The position numbers were made by a program, and so were the translations under genes. Below are positions 20,569 through 29,726 of a stretch of 50,329 nucleotides of DNA, in pieces. Source of the DNA: Methylotenera sp. (lineage in GTDB: Bacteria; Pseudomonadota; Gammaproteobacteria; Burkholderiales; Methylophilaceae); contig NZ_JAQSDC010000007.1 in the NCBI RefSeq assembly GCF_029945705.1, positions 1 through 50,329 on the forward strand. The letters are read 5' to 3'. Each line of letters begins with the position of its first letter. Position 1 is the first letter of the stretch. Under the pieces are notes generated by a model. That model saw only the letters and a list, made by a program, of their open reading frames with translations. It was not told the DNA's origin and made no database searches.

Positions 20569-20644
20569 GGGGCGTTAGCTCAGCTGGTAGAGCAGCGGAC
20601 TTTTAATCCGTTTGTCGTGGGTTCGATCCCCGCACGCCCTACCA
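20569..20644 (+). tRNA. tRNA-Lys (anticodon UUU)
   Basis: A 76-base cloverleaf including an encoded CCA end. The anticodon stem-loop is GCGGA-CTTTTAA-TCCGT, with anticodon TTT. The acceptor arms are GGGGCGT and ACGCCCT, giving a G1-U72 wobble followed by six regular pairs. D-loop 'AGCTCAGCTGGTAGAGC' and T-loop 'GGTTCGATCC' are standard. Confidence 0.96.
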
Positions 20645-20649
20645 ATTCA

Positions 20650-20679
20650 AAGCCTAGTCAGAAATGACTAGGCTTTTTT
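20650..20679 (+). terminator. Intrinsic terminator after the first tRNA-Lys
   Basis: AAGCCTAGTCA pairs with TGACTAGGCTT around a GAAA tetraloop and runs into six Ts. It starts five bases after the tRNA end, so the two tRNA-Lys genes are probably separate transcripts. Confidence 0.88.
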
Positions 20680-20780
20680 GTTATGCAAATATGCTGGTTA
20701 ATAGCTGTGCTATTTAACACCTTATATAAACGGTAAATTTCTATTTTTGGTATACTGCTCACTGGTATTTAAAAGTACTT

Positions 20781-20856
20781 GGGGTGTTAGCTCAGCTGGT
20801 AGAGCAGCGGACTCTTAATCCGTTTGTCGCGAGTTCGATCCTCGCACGCCCTACCA
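20781..20856 (+). tRNA. tRNA-Lys (anticodon CUU)
   Basis: A 76-base cloverleaf with encoded CCA, nearly identical to the tRNA-Lys 136 bases upstream. Anticodon loop CTCTTAA gives anticodon CTT, reading AAG. The acceptor arms GGGGTGT and ACGCCCT have wobble pairs at 1-72 and 5-68. It looks like a duplication of the UUU gene that changed one anticodon base and a few stem positions. Confidence 0.95.
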
Positions 20857-20949
20857 ATACCTTGATTGTTCAGGTAAACCACATATTTCACTATGGTGAA
20901 TGTTAAGCCTTGTAATGATTGTTGAGCTTTTGTTCGAAAGTAAGCAGCC

Positions 20950-23900
20950 TTAACTTTTAGTCAGGAGTTTTTCAAACTCATCTGCGGGAACGGGTCTGGA
21001 GAATAAAAAGCCTTGTGCGTAATCACAATCGGCTGCAATAAGTAGATCTCGTTGCTCCACTGTTTCAACGCCTTCTGCAATCACTTTGATGCCTAGTTTG
21101 TGTGCCATCACGATGATAGCTTCACAAAGTGCCATGTCTGCGGATGTAGGCGATAAGTTGCGTGTAAATGATTGGTCAATTTTTAGATAGTCAATGTCAA
21201 ATTTCTTGAGATAGGATAGTGAGGAGTAGCCTGTCCCAAAGTCATCCAGAGCGACTTGAATACCAGCGTCACGAAATGCTAGTAGCTTGTTATTAATTAG
21301 GTCGCTGGCATCCATTAGCATCCCTTCAGTAATTTCTACAACAATACTTTGACCAGATAAGTCTAGCGCTTTAAGTTGATCTGGCCAAGGCGCATATTTT
21401 GAAAAGTCATCACGAAATTGCACGGGAGATTTATTGATGCTAATTTGGAATTCAGGATGGTATGCTACGCGCCAAGTGGCTGACTGCTTTACCGCTTCAT
21501 GAAATACCCACTCACCAATGCTATTGATCAGGCCGGTTTCTTCCGCAATCGGGATAAACTCCGCGGGGCTAATCTGGCCACGTATTGGATGTTGCCAGCG
21601 AATTAATGCCTCAGCTTTGTGGATGGAGTTATTGGCAAGCTCTATAATTGGTTGGTAAAAAAGTCTTAGCTGACCTGCATCTTGGGCATCACGTAACTCA
21701 TTTGTCAGTCGCATGCGGTTTAGCGCGGATTTCTGCATGGCTTGAGTAAAGTAATGGTAACGATTGCGCCCCATTTGTTTGGCTGCGTACATCGCTTGAT
21801 CGGCGCTTGTTAGTAGCGTTTCATTTGTTGTGGCGTCATCAGGATAAAACGCGATGCCCACACTCGCTGAAATGTAGGCAATTTCATTACCAAGATGAAA
21901 GGCTTCTGTCATTTGGTTGAGAATGTCTTGCGCTACGCGTTCTACAATGCTGATGTCGTCTAACTGGCCAAGAATCACTGTGAACTCATCTCCGCCAAGT
22001 CGTGACAAAGTATCGCTTTCGCGCACACAACGTTTTAATCTTATTGACGCTTCCTTGAGCATTGCATCGCCCATATCATGGCCAAAGTTGTCATTAATCT
22101 CTTTGAATCGGTCTAAGTCGATAAAGAGTAGTGCTAACTGTAGATTATTTCGATTGGACTTCTTAATTTCCTGATTAAGACGGTCATGAAACATCTGACG
22201 ATTAGGCAATCCCGTTAAAAAGTCGAAGTTGGCTTGTTTCCAAATAAGCTGATCGGCTTCTGTTTTCTGCGTAATATCTGTAAACATAGCAATGCGTCTT
22301 TGTACTGTGCCGTCTTCGTTATACACAGTATTGATCATCAGCCTCTTAGGATAGATTTCGTCATTCTTTCGTCTATCCCAAATTTCACCTCGCCATTGGC
22401 CTGTCGAGTTAATTTCATGCCACATGGTGTTGAAAAATGTTACATCATGTCGGCCAGAGCTCAGCATTCTTGGATTTTTACCAATGACTTCATCGAGACT
22501 GTAACCGGTGATATTTGTGAAAGCTGGATTAATAGCAATGATTGCGTTATTAGCATCGGTAATCATAATGCCTTCGCTACTGGTGTCGTAAACTGAGGCT
22601 GCGATTCTGAGCGATTCCTCACCAGCCTTACGCTGCATTTCCCTATCGAAGTTATCCAGTGCAAAAGAAATATCTTTCGACATATCTTCTAGCAGGGCTA
22701 TTGCCTCTAAATCAAATGCATTTGCATACTCATGACAAACAGTCAGTACGGCAAATTTTTTGCCATTACGTTGTATTGGAAATGCTGCAGCTGAAGCCCA
22801 GCCAATAGCTATGGCGTTACTGACCCATGTTGCCGTCATTGGATTGGTCATGAAGTCGTTGATAATGATTGGTCTATTTTCCCGTAGTGCCGTGCCCGTA
22901 GTGCTTCTACCCTCAAGAACGTCTACTCTGGAGGATACTTTTATATTGTCTAGGTGTTTTGTTGAGTCGCCATTACTCGCTACGGGTAAAATCAGGTCCC
23001 CAGTAGTGTCCAGCTGTCCGACCCAAGCGATTTTCATGCCACCAAATTCAACAGCACACCGACACACTAGTGGAAATAGCTCGGATTGTTGTTCCATGCG
23101 TACAATGGCCAGATTAATTTCACTGATTGCCTTATACAACATGGATAGGCGTTTAATTCTATCATCAGATTGTTTGCGCTCTGTAATGTCGGTAATAAAG
23201 CCATGCCAAAGGATGCTGCCGTCTGACATTTTCTCAGGTTGTGACTCTCCTCGTCTCCAACGTATACCTTGCTTCGGCAACACAACTCTGAACTCATGTT
23301 GCCATAGAGATAGTGTACGTGCCGACTCTTGAATAGAGGCTAAAACGTCATCTAAATCTTCCTGATGTATTGTCGAGAATGCCACTGTCGCATTTTCTTT
23401 AACTTGTTGTGGTGAAACTTCATATATATCTTGTATTGCTTCACTGGCGTAAGGAAAGCATGAACTACCATCTGGAGATAATTTAAATTGGTAAATAACC
23501 CCTGGTACCCGTTGGGATACTTTATTGAACAGCATATTTTTTTGTAATAACAACGATTCTGTTGATTTGACTCTATCAATCACTAACGCAATTAATATAC
23601 CAACAGTCGTTAGCGCCAGCATATACAGCCAAAAGTTTAGCAAGCCAACTGGTACTTGATTATTTGTCGTACCACCCACCGCTAATACCATCCCTAACAG
23701 CATTTGTATGGCTGTCATAACCAGTAAAAGTAGTGCGCCATGACGACCGAAGCGAACAGCTGCCCATGTTACAAATAGGAAGACCCAGTAACCTCTAGCG
23801 GTAATACCAAAAATATCGTGAAACCAACCCAAAAAGATCACCTGACCAGCAAAAAATGCAAGTCCGAAGCCAATGATGGCCTCAGTGATACGCTCCCGCT

Positions 23901-24459
23901 TTACCCAGTCGTAAGGTATTTGGCGCCAGACCAAAATCAGCGGTGTCACAAGTAGTATGCCTAATATATCGCCTTGCCACCAATTTAAAAAGTTATGCCC
24001 AACTTCGGATTTTGTCACTATCCCATTTAAGAACAGAGTGCTTAGGCCGATTGCTGCACTCACCAGAGAACTTAAAGCACCTGCTGCAGAAAGCCACAAA
24101 AAATCATGTGGCTGCTGAAGTGTGGGTTTGAATCGTTGTATGTGTGACAATATCCAGAAGCAGCTGAGCGCTTCTAATGTGTTACCAAAAGCAATCACCA
24201 TAGAAATGCCAATTGGACTGCCTTGCATGATGTTGCCTGTGAGCGCCCCTATGAAAACGCTAGGCCAATATTTTTTCTTGCCGAGTATGAGTGCGGCCAG
24301 CGCTAAGCCGCTAGATGGCCAAACCATGGAGACAACGCCGTTGGTCGAGAAGTATCCTAGTGCAATTTTGGCGAGTAGCGCATAAGCTAAAGAAATACCA
24401 ATCAGTAATGGTAGATCAGACCAACGGTAAAGTTGTTTTAGTTTGTAACTTGGCGCCAC
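20950..24459 (-). CDS. MASE1-PAS-GAF-PAS-GGDEF-EAL cyclic di-GMP protein
   Basis: A 1169-aa membrane protein combining sensor domains with both c-di-GMP synthesis and hydrolysis modules. The N-terminal MASE1 membrane domain (about 15-295) is followed by PAS (about 305-428), GAF (about 440-605), a second PAS (about 612-735), GGDEF (about 740-905) and EAL (about 912-1165). GGDEF is at 822-826, with inhibitory-site RxxD at R813/D816. EAL is at 950-952 and 'DDFGTGYSS' starts at 1072, so both active sites look intact. The start is GTG at 24459. It stands alone; the net activity cannot be told from sequence. Confidence 0.94.
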   Translation of the reverse strand: MAPSYKLKQLYRWSDLPLLIGISLAYALLAKIALGYFSTNGVVSMVWPSSGLALAALILGKKKYWPSVFIGALTGNIMQGSPIGISMVIAFGNTLEALSCFWILSHIQRFKPTLQQPHDFLWLSAAGALSSLVSAAIGLSTLFLNGIVTKSEVGHNFLNWWQGDILGILLVTPLILVWRQIPYDWVKRERITEAIIGFGLAFFAGQVIFLGWFHDIFGITARGYWVFLFVTWAAVRFGRHGALLLLVMTAIQMLLGMVLAVGGTTNNQVPVGLLNFWLYMLALTTVGILIALVIDRVKSTESLLLQKNMLFNKVSQRVPGVIYQFKLSPDGSSCFPYASEAIQDIYEVSPQQVKENATVAFSTIHQEDLDDVLASIQESARTLSLWQHEFRVVLPKQGIRWRRGESQPEKMSDGSILWHGFITDITERKQSDDRIKRLSMLYKAISEINLAIVRMEQQSELFPLVCRCAVEFGGMKIAWVGQLDTTGDLILPVASNGDSTKHLDNIKVSSRVDVLEGRSTTGTALRENRPIIINDFMTNPMTATWVSNAIAIGWASAAAFPIQRNGKKFAVLTVCHEYANAFDLEAIALLEDMSKDISFALDNFDREMQRKAGEESLRIAASVYDTSSEGIMITDANNAIIAINPAFTNITGYSLDEVIGKNPRMLSSGRHDVTFFNTMWHEINSTGQWRGEIWDRRKNDEIYPKRLMINTVYNEDGTVQRRIAMFTDITQKTEADQLIWKQANFDFLTGLPNRQMFHDRLNQEIKKSNRNNLQLALLFIDLDRFKEINDNFGHDMGDAMLKEASIRLKRCVRESDTLSRLGGDEFTVILGQLDDISIVERVAQDILNQMTEAFHLGNEIAYISASVGIAFYPDDATTNETLLTSADQAMYAAKQMGRNRYHYFTQAMQKSALNRMRLTNELRDAQDAGQLRLFYQPIIELANNSIHKAEALIRWQHPIRGQISPAEFIPIAEETGLINSIGEWVFHEAVKQSATWRVAYHPEFQISINKSPVQFRDDFSKYAPWPDQLKALDLSGQSIVVEITEGMLMDASDLINNKLLAFRDAGIQVALDDFGTGYSSLSYLKKFDIDYLKIDQSFTRNLSPTSADMALCEAIIVMAHKLGIKVIAEGVETVEQRDLLIAADCDYAQGFLFSRPVPADEFEKLLTKS

Positions 24460-24794
24460 TTTTTATACTCAATATAAGTTAAATCATTTATTTTTATCTA
24501 AATCCCAACACGAGCGAATTTCATATTGCCATACAGGTAGCAGCAAATTTTTATGCGGCTATGTTTAAGGAGGGGTGATTAAAAATGCTTTACTTGATTA
24601 GTATATTATGCGGCGCTAAAGGATATTTAGAAGTTGGAATAAGACATAGAAAAAATACTTAGATCATTATAAGGATTACAATAAATAAGGTGCTTTATAG
24701 ATTTAGTATACTCAATAATTACTGTAGAAATTATAAAAATACTCGATTTTTTTATTCTGCAATCACACTCAAAGTGTCTATCTTGGCTATATTT
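24460..24794. other. 335-bp gene-poor gap with one small reading frame
   Basis: Between the GTG start of the GGDEF-EAL gene and the LysR stop, no recognisable gene is found. It should hold the minus-strand promoter of the GGDEF-EAL gene. On the plus strand it contains the 25-codon frame listed separately. The rest is AT-rich sequence without clear hairpins. Confidence 0.5.
24585..24662 (+). CDS. Possible 25-residue peptide behind a strong ribosome site
   Basis: An ATG frame of 25 codons is preceded by TAAGGAGG at 24566-24573, which matches eight bases complementary to the 16S rRNA 3' end. The spacing is 11 bases from the core, or nine from the following GGGG. The peptide starts hydrophobic ('MLYLISILCG') and ends basic ('IRHRKNT'), like a tiny membrane peptide. 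No homolog is recognised. Coding status rests mainly on the ribosome site. Confidence 0.3.
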   Translation: MLYLISILCGAKGYLEVGIRHRKNT

Positions 24795-25700
24795 TTAGTC
24801 AATCTTATTACTGTATCTCTCCTCAACCGAGCTTTTAATAATCTCTGCTAAGCGTCTAATTCCTGGCCCCGCAAAATCAGGATTGGCTATCACTAGGTAG
24901 AGCGGAACTTCACGCGTGCCACCTTCAAGGAGCGGCAGTGGCTTAAGCAAGCCAGCTTCAAGTTCTTGCTTAATATGTGCTTCGGGCAGCCATGCGAAGC
25001 CATAGCCCATCGATACGGCTTGAATTGAGGTAGCGATTTGACTGACGGTCCAGCGTTGATCAACATCGACAATCGCAGGGCGCTGCCCGCGATTTTTACC
25101 TGAATCTCTCACCACTAGGTGACGATAAGCCCTAAGGTCTTTATAGGTGAGCGTGTGCCCTAAATGATGAAGGGGGTGGTCGGCATGGGCAACGGCAATT
25201 ATTTTAATGCGAATCAACAGGTTACCTAAAAAGCCTGGAGGTAGTTGCGGAGAGATGGCAATATCTGCCTCCCCTTTGAGTAAAGCTTCAGAGGTACCGC
25301 CTATCACTGATTCAATTAGTTCTATACGTGTATGAGGGCTTTCTATGCCAAATTTTTGCATGCAGCTTAATAATAAGTGCGGCGGCAGGAGTATCTCGGC
25401 AGCAAGGTTAATATTGGCTTCCCAGCCTGCAGATAAGGCATGTGCGGCTTGTTCGAGTTCGTTGGCTTCATTAACAAGTGCTAGGGCACGGCGATACAGC
25501 ATTTGACCCGTGGGGGTAAGTATGGCTTTGCGCCCTTGAATCTCAAACACTTTAACACCTAACATCGATTCAATTTTTTGCACCGCGTAAGTGATGGCTG
25601 ACTGGCTCTTATACATCGTTTCTGCTGCCTGTGCATAGCCGCCAGCCTCTACGATACTAATCAACGTGCGCCATTGTTCTAAGGTGATATTTGGAGCCAT
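24795..25700 (-). CDS. LysR-family transcriptional regulator
   Basis: A 301-aa DNA-binding regulator with a winged helix-turn-helix at residues 1-62 ('YAQAAETMYKSQSAITYAVQ') and a C-terminal effector-binding domain (about 90-290). It is divergent from the yceI gene across a 145-bp gap holding a T-N11-A dyad, the usual LysR arrangement, so yceI and the following pirin gene are likely targets. The effector is unknown. Confidence 0.92.
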   Translation of the reverse strand: MAPNITLEQWRTLISIVEAGGYAQAAETMYKSQSAITYAVQKIESMLGVKVFEIQGRKAILTPTGQMLYRRALALVNEANELEQAAHALSAGWEANINLAAEILLPPHLLLSCMQKFGIESPHTRIELIESVIGGTSEALLKGEADIAISPQLPPGFLGNLLIRIKIIAVAHADHPLHHLGHTLTYKDLRAYRHLVVRDSGKNRGQRPAIVDVDQRWTVSQIATSIQAVSMGYGFAWLPEAHIKQELEAGLLKPLPLLEGGTREVPLYLVIANPDFAGPGIRRLAEIIKSSVEERYSNKID

Positions 25701-25712
25701 TTAAGCTAATCC

Positions 25713-25727
25713 ATCTAATTAGTTGAT
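25713..25727. promoter_or_regulatory. Possible LysR-type operator (T-N11-A)
   Basis: ATC-N9-GAT, an imperfect dyad containing T-N11-A, lies 13 bp upstream of the LysR start in the divergent gap with yceI. It fits the family's binding pattern, but the pattern is short and AT-rich, so chance occurrence is possible. Confidence 0.3.
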
Positions 25728-25845
25728 GATTTATAGCAGATTATTATACTTTTATATCTTATTGTTAAAGTATTTAATGGCTTCCTAGAAATTAATTTAT
25801 TCAACCCCCTTTATTTTTAACGCTATTCACTTTGGAGTAAATCTT

Positions 25846-26412
25846 ATGAAACGTTTTATTTTATTAGCTATTGCCGCCACCATCTCTACTGCAGCCATTG
25901 CTGCGCCAGAAACTTATGTGATTGACAGCAATCACAGCATGCCACGCTTTTCATACAGCCATTTTGGTTATTCAACACAGTTAAGTCGTTTTGATAAAGC
26001 AACAGGCAAAATCGTCATTGATCGTGCAGCGAAAACAGGCTCTGTGGATGTGACCATCGACACGACTTCAGTAAATACAGGCTTTGCTTTATTTAATGAG
26101 CACATTCAAGCTGAAGACTTATTTAATACAGCAAAATTTCCAACAGCAACATTTGTGTCTAAGAAAATGAATTTTGAAGGTGATAAGCCTGTTTCAATTG
26201 ATGGCACGTTGACAATCAAAGGTGTTAGTAAAGCAGAAACACTGACTGTGACTTCGTTTATGTGTATGCCACACCCAATGTTGAAAAAAGATGCTTGTGG
26301 TGCGAACGCAACCGTAGTGATTAAGCGTTCAGATTTTAATATGGCTAAACATGTGCCTTACGTGAGTGACGAAGTGACCATCACTTTGCCTGTTGAGGCG
26401 GTTAAGCAATAA
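25846..26412 (+). CDS. YceI-family secreted lipocalin-like protein
   Basis: A 188-aa periplasmic protein. The signal peptide is residues 1-20 ('MKRFILLAIAATISTAAIAA'), with cleavage after AIAA. The mature part is a YceI beta-barrel starting 'PETYVIDSNHSMPRFSYSH' with family motifs 'GSVDVTIDTTSVNTG' and 'FPTATFVS'. Family members bind polyisoprenoids such as ubiquinone precursors. Two Cys residues near the C-terminal third (in 'MCMPHP' and 'DACGAN') may form a disulfide. It is divergent from a LysR gene and 52 bp upstream of a pirin gene. Confidence 0.93.
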   Translation: MKRFILLAIAATISTAAIAAPETYVIDSNHSMPRFSYSHFGYSTQLSRFDKATGKIVIDRAAKTGSVDVTIDTTSVNTGFALFNEHIQAEDLFNTAKFPTATFVSKKMNFEGDKPVSIDGTLTIKGVSKAETLTVTSFMCMPHPMLKKDACGANATVVIKRSDFNMAKHVPYVSDEVTITLPVEAVKQ

Positions 26413-26476
26413 GTAGTAAAAAGGTTGATAGCGGATAGCTGGCTAGTTTTGTCAGCGGCAGAATATGGAGTTTGGT

Positions 26477-27349
26477 ATGCAATATCAGCAAGTTAAAGCA
26501 CGGCAATTGCAACGAGTAATTCAGTCTATTCCAACCTCAGATGGCGGCGGCGTGAAGTTGCGCCGTAGCCTCGGACAGTCTGGATTTACGCGACTAGACC
26601 CATTTTTAATGCTGGATGAATTTTCTTCTGAAAATCCAAATGATTACATTGCTGGCTTCCCTGATCACCCGCATCGAGGTTTTGAAACTGTGACTTATAT
26701 GCTAGATGGCCATATGTTGCATCAAGACCATTTGGGTAATCAAGGCAATTTAAAAAGTGGAGGTGCGCAGTGGATGACTGCAGGTCGCGGCATTATTCAC
26801 TCAGAAATCCCACAGCAAGAAAGTGGCCGTATGCGCGGTTTTCAGCTTTGGATAAATCTACCAGCCAATGAAAAGATGAAACCCGCGAGCTATTTAGATA
26901 TTCAGCCTGATGAGATTCCATTAGTACATTTAGCAAATGCCGGTAGCCTTAAAGTGATTGCTGGCACGGCAGTGCTGGATGGTAAATCTGTTGCTGGACC
27001 GATTCAAGGTTTAACGACGGCGCCATTATTTATCGATGTACATTTGTCTGCAGGTGAAAGCTTTAGCCAATCAATTACAGAAGGGCACAATGCGTTTGTG
27101 TATCCCTATGAAGGTAAAGTATTGATTGGTGCTAACAGTGGTCAGCAGTTATTAGAACCACAATCTGTTGGTGTGCTGTCAGAAGGCGACTTTGTTGAAG
27201 TTAGCGCAGCAGAAACGCCTGCATCATTCTTGATCTTGGCTGCAAAGCCATTATTAGAACCTATTGTTCAATATGGTCCATTTGTGATGAATACACGTGA
27301 AGAAATCGACCAGGCTATTGCAGATTATCAAAATGGGCAGCTTGTGTAG
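26477..27349 (+). CDS. Pirin-family cupin protein
   Basis: Bicupin metal protein; some relatives are quercetin 2,3-dioxygenases or redox-linked regulators. The ATG at 26477 is preceded by GGAG six bases upstream and gives 290 aa; an ATG at 26465 lacks such a site. The N-terminal pirin domain has 'FPDHPHRGFETVTYML' and 'AGRGIIHSE', which supply the His-His-His-Glu metal site. The C-terminal cupin spans about residues 170-275. It probably forms a transcript with yceI that ends at the terminator starting at 27382. Confidence 0.92.
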   Translation: MQYQQVKARQLQRVIQSIPTSDGGGVKLRRSLGQSGFTRLDPFLMLDEFSSENPNDYIAGFPDHPHRGFETVTYMLDGHMLHQDHLGNQGNLKSGGAQWMTAGRGIIHSEIPQQESGRMRGFQLWINLPANEKMKPASYLDIQPDEIPLVHLANAGSLKVIAGTAVLDGKSVAGPIQGLTTAPLFIDVHLSAGESFSQSITEGHNAFVYPYEGKVLIGANSGQQLLEPQSVGVLSEGDFVEVSAAETPASFLILAAKPLLEPIVQYGPFVMNTREEIDQAIADYQNGQLV

Positions 27350-27381
27350 GTGCCTAAATTAAGCAGTTTGTTTAGATACAC

Positions 27382-27416
27382 AAAGCCCAGCCAGCAATGA
27401 CTGGGCTTTATTTTTT
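27382..27416. terminator. Terminator between pirin and acyltransferase genes
   Basis: AAAGCCCAG pairs with CTGGGCTTT across a 10-base loop, followed by ATTTTTT on the plus strand. It ends the yceI-pirin transcript. The convergent acyltransferase stop codon overlaps its 3' arm, so it may work for both. Confidence 0.85.
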
Positions 27417-28457
27417 CTGTGTTTTTAGTTTCAAATACAAGGTGGTTGGCTTTTCAACTTTGCGATGAAAAAAGTCGGCTAATATTAAACTGATAGCCCA
27501 TGTGAGAAGCATGAAAATGCAAGCTAGCCATGAGTTTGTAAGGTTTAGCCAGCTAAAAATCGCATTAGTTAACATTAAAACTGAAAAATGCACGAGAAAC
27601 AAAGCGTAGGAAATCGAACCTAAATAATGAATAAGCCTTTGTTGTTTTACATGCTCCTTGATTTGCATATTTCTGGTGAAAAATAGCGCAAGCGCAGTCA
27701 GCGCTGCAATCAAAATCCGCAATCTAAAATCAATCAAAATGGCAGTCATGGCAATGGTTATGTTTAGCCACAGCCAAGCGTTTGAATGCTCGAGTTGCCC
27801 TGCGTAATAAGCGATTGCACCCATGCCGTACGCACCAAAGAAATAAATCGCCCAGTCATCATAACGTTCGTGACGGTTAAACCAGAATAGAGAGCTGGCA
27901 GCGGTTAGCGTGATAATAATTAGAATCGCTTGTTTAGAGTTGGCTGCTTTTCCACCAAGCCAGCTAATACAAAGCATCACAAAGAATAGCTGAAAATCTA
28001 CGGCAATGAACCATGCACCAGCTAATAGCGAATCGACATCCAGAACACCTTGCAGTAAGAAAACGTGCGACAGAAATTGAGAGAGTTTAGGAAAGTCTGG
28101 AATAAATTCATGGTCCACAATATTGCGTGCAATCATGGCGCAAATGACGGCGAGCATAAGTGCGAAAAAGAATGGAATCACTAATCTTAAATATCGGTTA
28201 GTTAAATTCACTTTTAGGTGGCGCATGCTGTTGCCATAATTAAGTACAGAGCGCGCTGCAAGGTAACCGCCAATGACAAAAAATATCTGTACCGCCATCC
28301 GCGCATAGTCATATAGCCAAGTGATGAGGGATGGTGCTATTTGTTGCACCGCATCTGAAATTGGGCCATAAGCGGCAAGATGGTGTAAAACAATCAACTG
28401 TGAAGCGATGGCTTTAAAAGCATCGATCATCGGGAAACGATTGAAATGGTCTTTCAT
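27408..28457 (-). CDS. Acyltransferase family 3 membrane protein (OafA-like)
   Basis: A 349-aa integral membrane O-acyltransferase with about ten helices. The N-terminal 'RFPMIDAFKAIASQLIVLHH' carries the conserved His of the family, and 'IGGYLAARSVLNYG' follows. It lacks the extra SGNH domain of longer OafA proteins. Likely substrates are surface glycans such as O-antigen or capsule sugars; none is indicated by neighbours, since no glycan genes are adjacent. Confidence 0.88.
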   Translation of the reverse strand: MKDHFNRFPMIDAFKAIASQLIVLHHLAAYGPISDAVQQIAPSLITWLYDYARMAVQIFFVIGGYLAARSVLNYGNSMRHLKVNLTNRYLRLVIPFFFALMLAVICAMIARNIVDHEFIPDFPKLSQFLSHVFLLQGVLDVDSLLAGAWFIAVDFQLFFVMLCISWLGGKAANSKQAILIIITLTAASSLFWFNRHERYDDWAIYFFGAYGMGAIAYYAGQLEHSNAWLWLNITIAMTAILIDFRLRILIAALTALALFFTRNMQIKEHVKQQRLIHYLGSISYALFLVHFSVLMLTNAIFSWLNLTNSWLACIFMLLTWAISLILADFFHRKVEKPTTLYLKLKTQKK

Positions 28458-28619
28458 GGCGTACTAATTCACATCGTATTAATTCATCTAGCGCCAATTA
28501 TAATGTTTTCTAGGCGATTATGTGGCTTGGCTTGTGTACAATGTGACGCTTATTCATCGCGCTTTATGCGCCATATTGCCGCCTCAATAGCCACTCTAAA
28601 ATAGTTTGAAACTTAAGCA

Positions 28620-29030
28620 ATGATTTTAATCCCCGAAACCGAGTATGAACTTAGTGCAATCCGCGCACAGGGTGCGGGTGGGCAAAACGTGAATAAAGTG
28701 TCGAGTGCAATTCATTTGCGTTTTGATATTCAAGCCTCAACATTGAGTGGTTGGCTAAAAGAGCGCTTAATGCATTTGAAAGATAACCGCATCACGGCGG
28801 AAGGTGTTTTGGTGCTAAAAGCGCAACAATATCGTACGCAAGAAGCCAATAAGAAAGATGCTGTTGCGCGTTTACATGAAATTATTAATGCCGCAAACCA
28901 AGTAAAACCAACTCGTTATGCAACACGACCGAGTTACGGTTCGAAACAGCGGCGATTAGAAAGTAAAACACAACGTGGGCAAATTAAGCAGATGCGTGGC
29001 AAAATAGCGTCTGACAAAAATGAGCATTAA
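28620..29030 (+). CDS. arfB: Alternative ribosome-rescue peptidyl-tRNA hydrolase ArfB
   Basis: Frees ribosomes stalled on mRNAs without stop codons. It is 136 aa. The release-factor core carries 'GAGGQNVNK' with the catalytic GGQ near residues 20-22. The C-terminal tail (about 105-136) is rich in Lys, Arg and Gln ('GSKQRRLESKTQRGQIKQMR'), which in the family enters the empty mRNA channel. The absence of codon-recognition domains separates it from PrfA and PrfB. tsaB starts 6 bp downstream. Confidence 0.94.
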   Translation: MILIPETEYELSAIRAQGAGGQNVNKVSSAIHLRFDIQASTLSGWLKERLMHLKDNRITAEGVLVLKAQQYRTQEANKKDAVARLHEIINAANQVKPTRYATRPSYGSKQRRLESKTQRGQIKQMRGKIASDKNEH

Positions 29031-29036
29031 CTTAAC

Positions 29037-29726
29037 GTGAATATATTAGCTTTTGATACTTCAACTGAATACTTATCGCTAGCCTTGCTAAAAGATAGCG
29101 AAACGTATCGCTATGATTGCAATGCAGGCCAAACGCATTCGCAAATGATATTGCCGCAGATACAAGCCTTGCTGGATTCAGCAAGCTTGCAATTAAGTGA
29201 TCTACAATGCATTGCTTTTGGCGCAGGTCCGGGCTCATTTACTGGTGTGCGCATTGCTGCTGGCGTTGCGCAGGGCTTGGGTTTTGGAGCTAACTTGCCG
29301 GTGGTTAGTGTGTGCACACTATTAGCGCTGGCCGAAGCCAGTGGCGCAGATAAAGTGATTGCTTGCTTGGATGCGCGCATGGGTGAGGTGTATCACGCAG
29401 CATATGAAAAAATGGATAATGTATGGCAATGCATCATTGAGCCTGGCTTATATAAACCAGACACTGTACCTGCCATTAATGGAGCAGGTTGGGTGGGTGC
29501 TGGTAGTGGTTGGCAGACTTATGCTGAACAATTAAGCGCTGCCTACGCAGAGCAATTGCAAGCGACTCAACCGCAGTTGTTGCCCGTAGCCGAAGCGATA
29601 CTCAAACTCGCTTTGCCAATATTTACAAAAGGCGAAGCAAAACCAGCAAGTGAAGCCATGCCTCTTTATATTCGTAACCGCGTAGCGCTTAAAACCGCTG
29701 AGCGCGAGCAAGGCTTACGTTTATGA
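29037..29726 (+). CDS. tsaB: tRNA N6-threonylcarbamoyladenosine protein TsaB
   Basis: Partner of TsaD and TsaE in making t6A at position 37 of ANN-decoding tRNAs. It is 229 aa and starts at GTG 29037. The ASKHA-fold start 'LAFDTSTEYLSLAL' and 'GAGPGSFTGVRIAAG' are hallmark segments. It lacks the metal-binding histidines of TsaD, as expected. Its stop overlaps the rimI start by four bases (ATGA), indicating translational coupling. Confidence 0.96.
   Translation: MNILAFDTSTEYLSLALLKDSETYRYDCNAGQTHSQMILPQIQALLDSASLQLSDLQCIAFGAGPGSFTGVRIAAGVAQGLGFGANLPVVSVCTLLALAEASGADKVIACLDARMGEVYHAAYEKMDNVWQCIIEPGLYKPDTVPAINGAGWVGAGSGWQTYAEQLSAAYAEQLQATQPQLLPVAEAILKLALPIFTKGEAKPASEAMPLYIRNRVALKTAEREQGLRL

Noticed and set aside
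22760-23332. 190-codon frame antisense to the GGDEF-EAL gene
   Set aside because: Overlaps the GAF and PAS domains on the other strand; the sense protein shows clear domain structure throughout.
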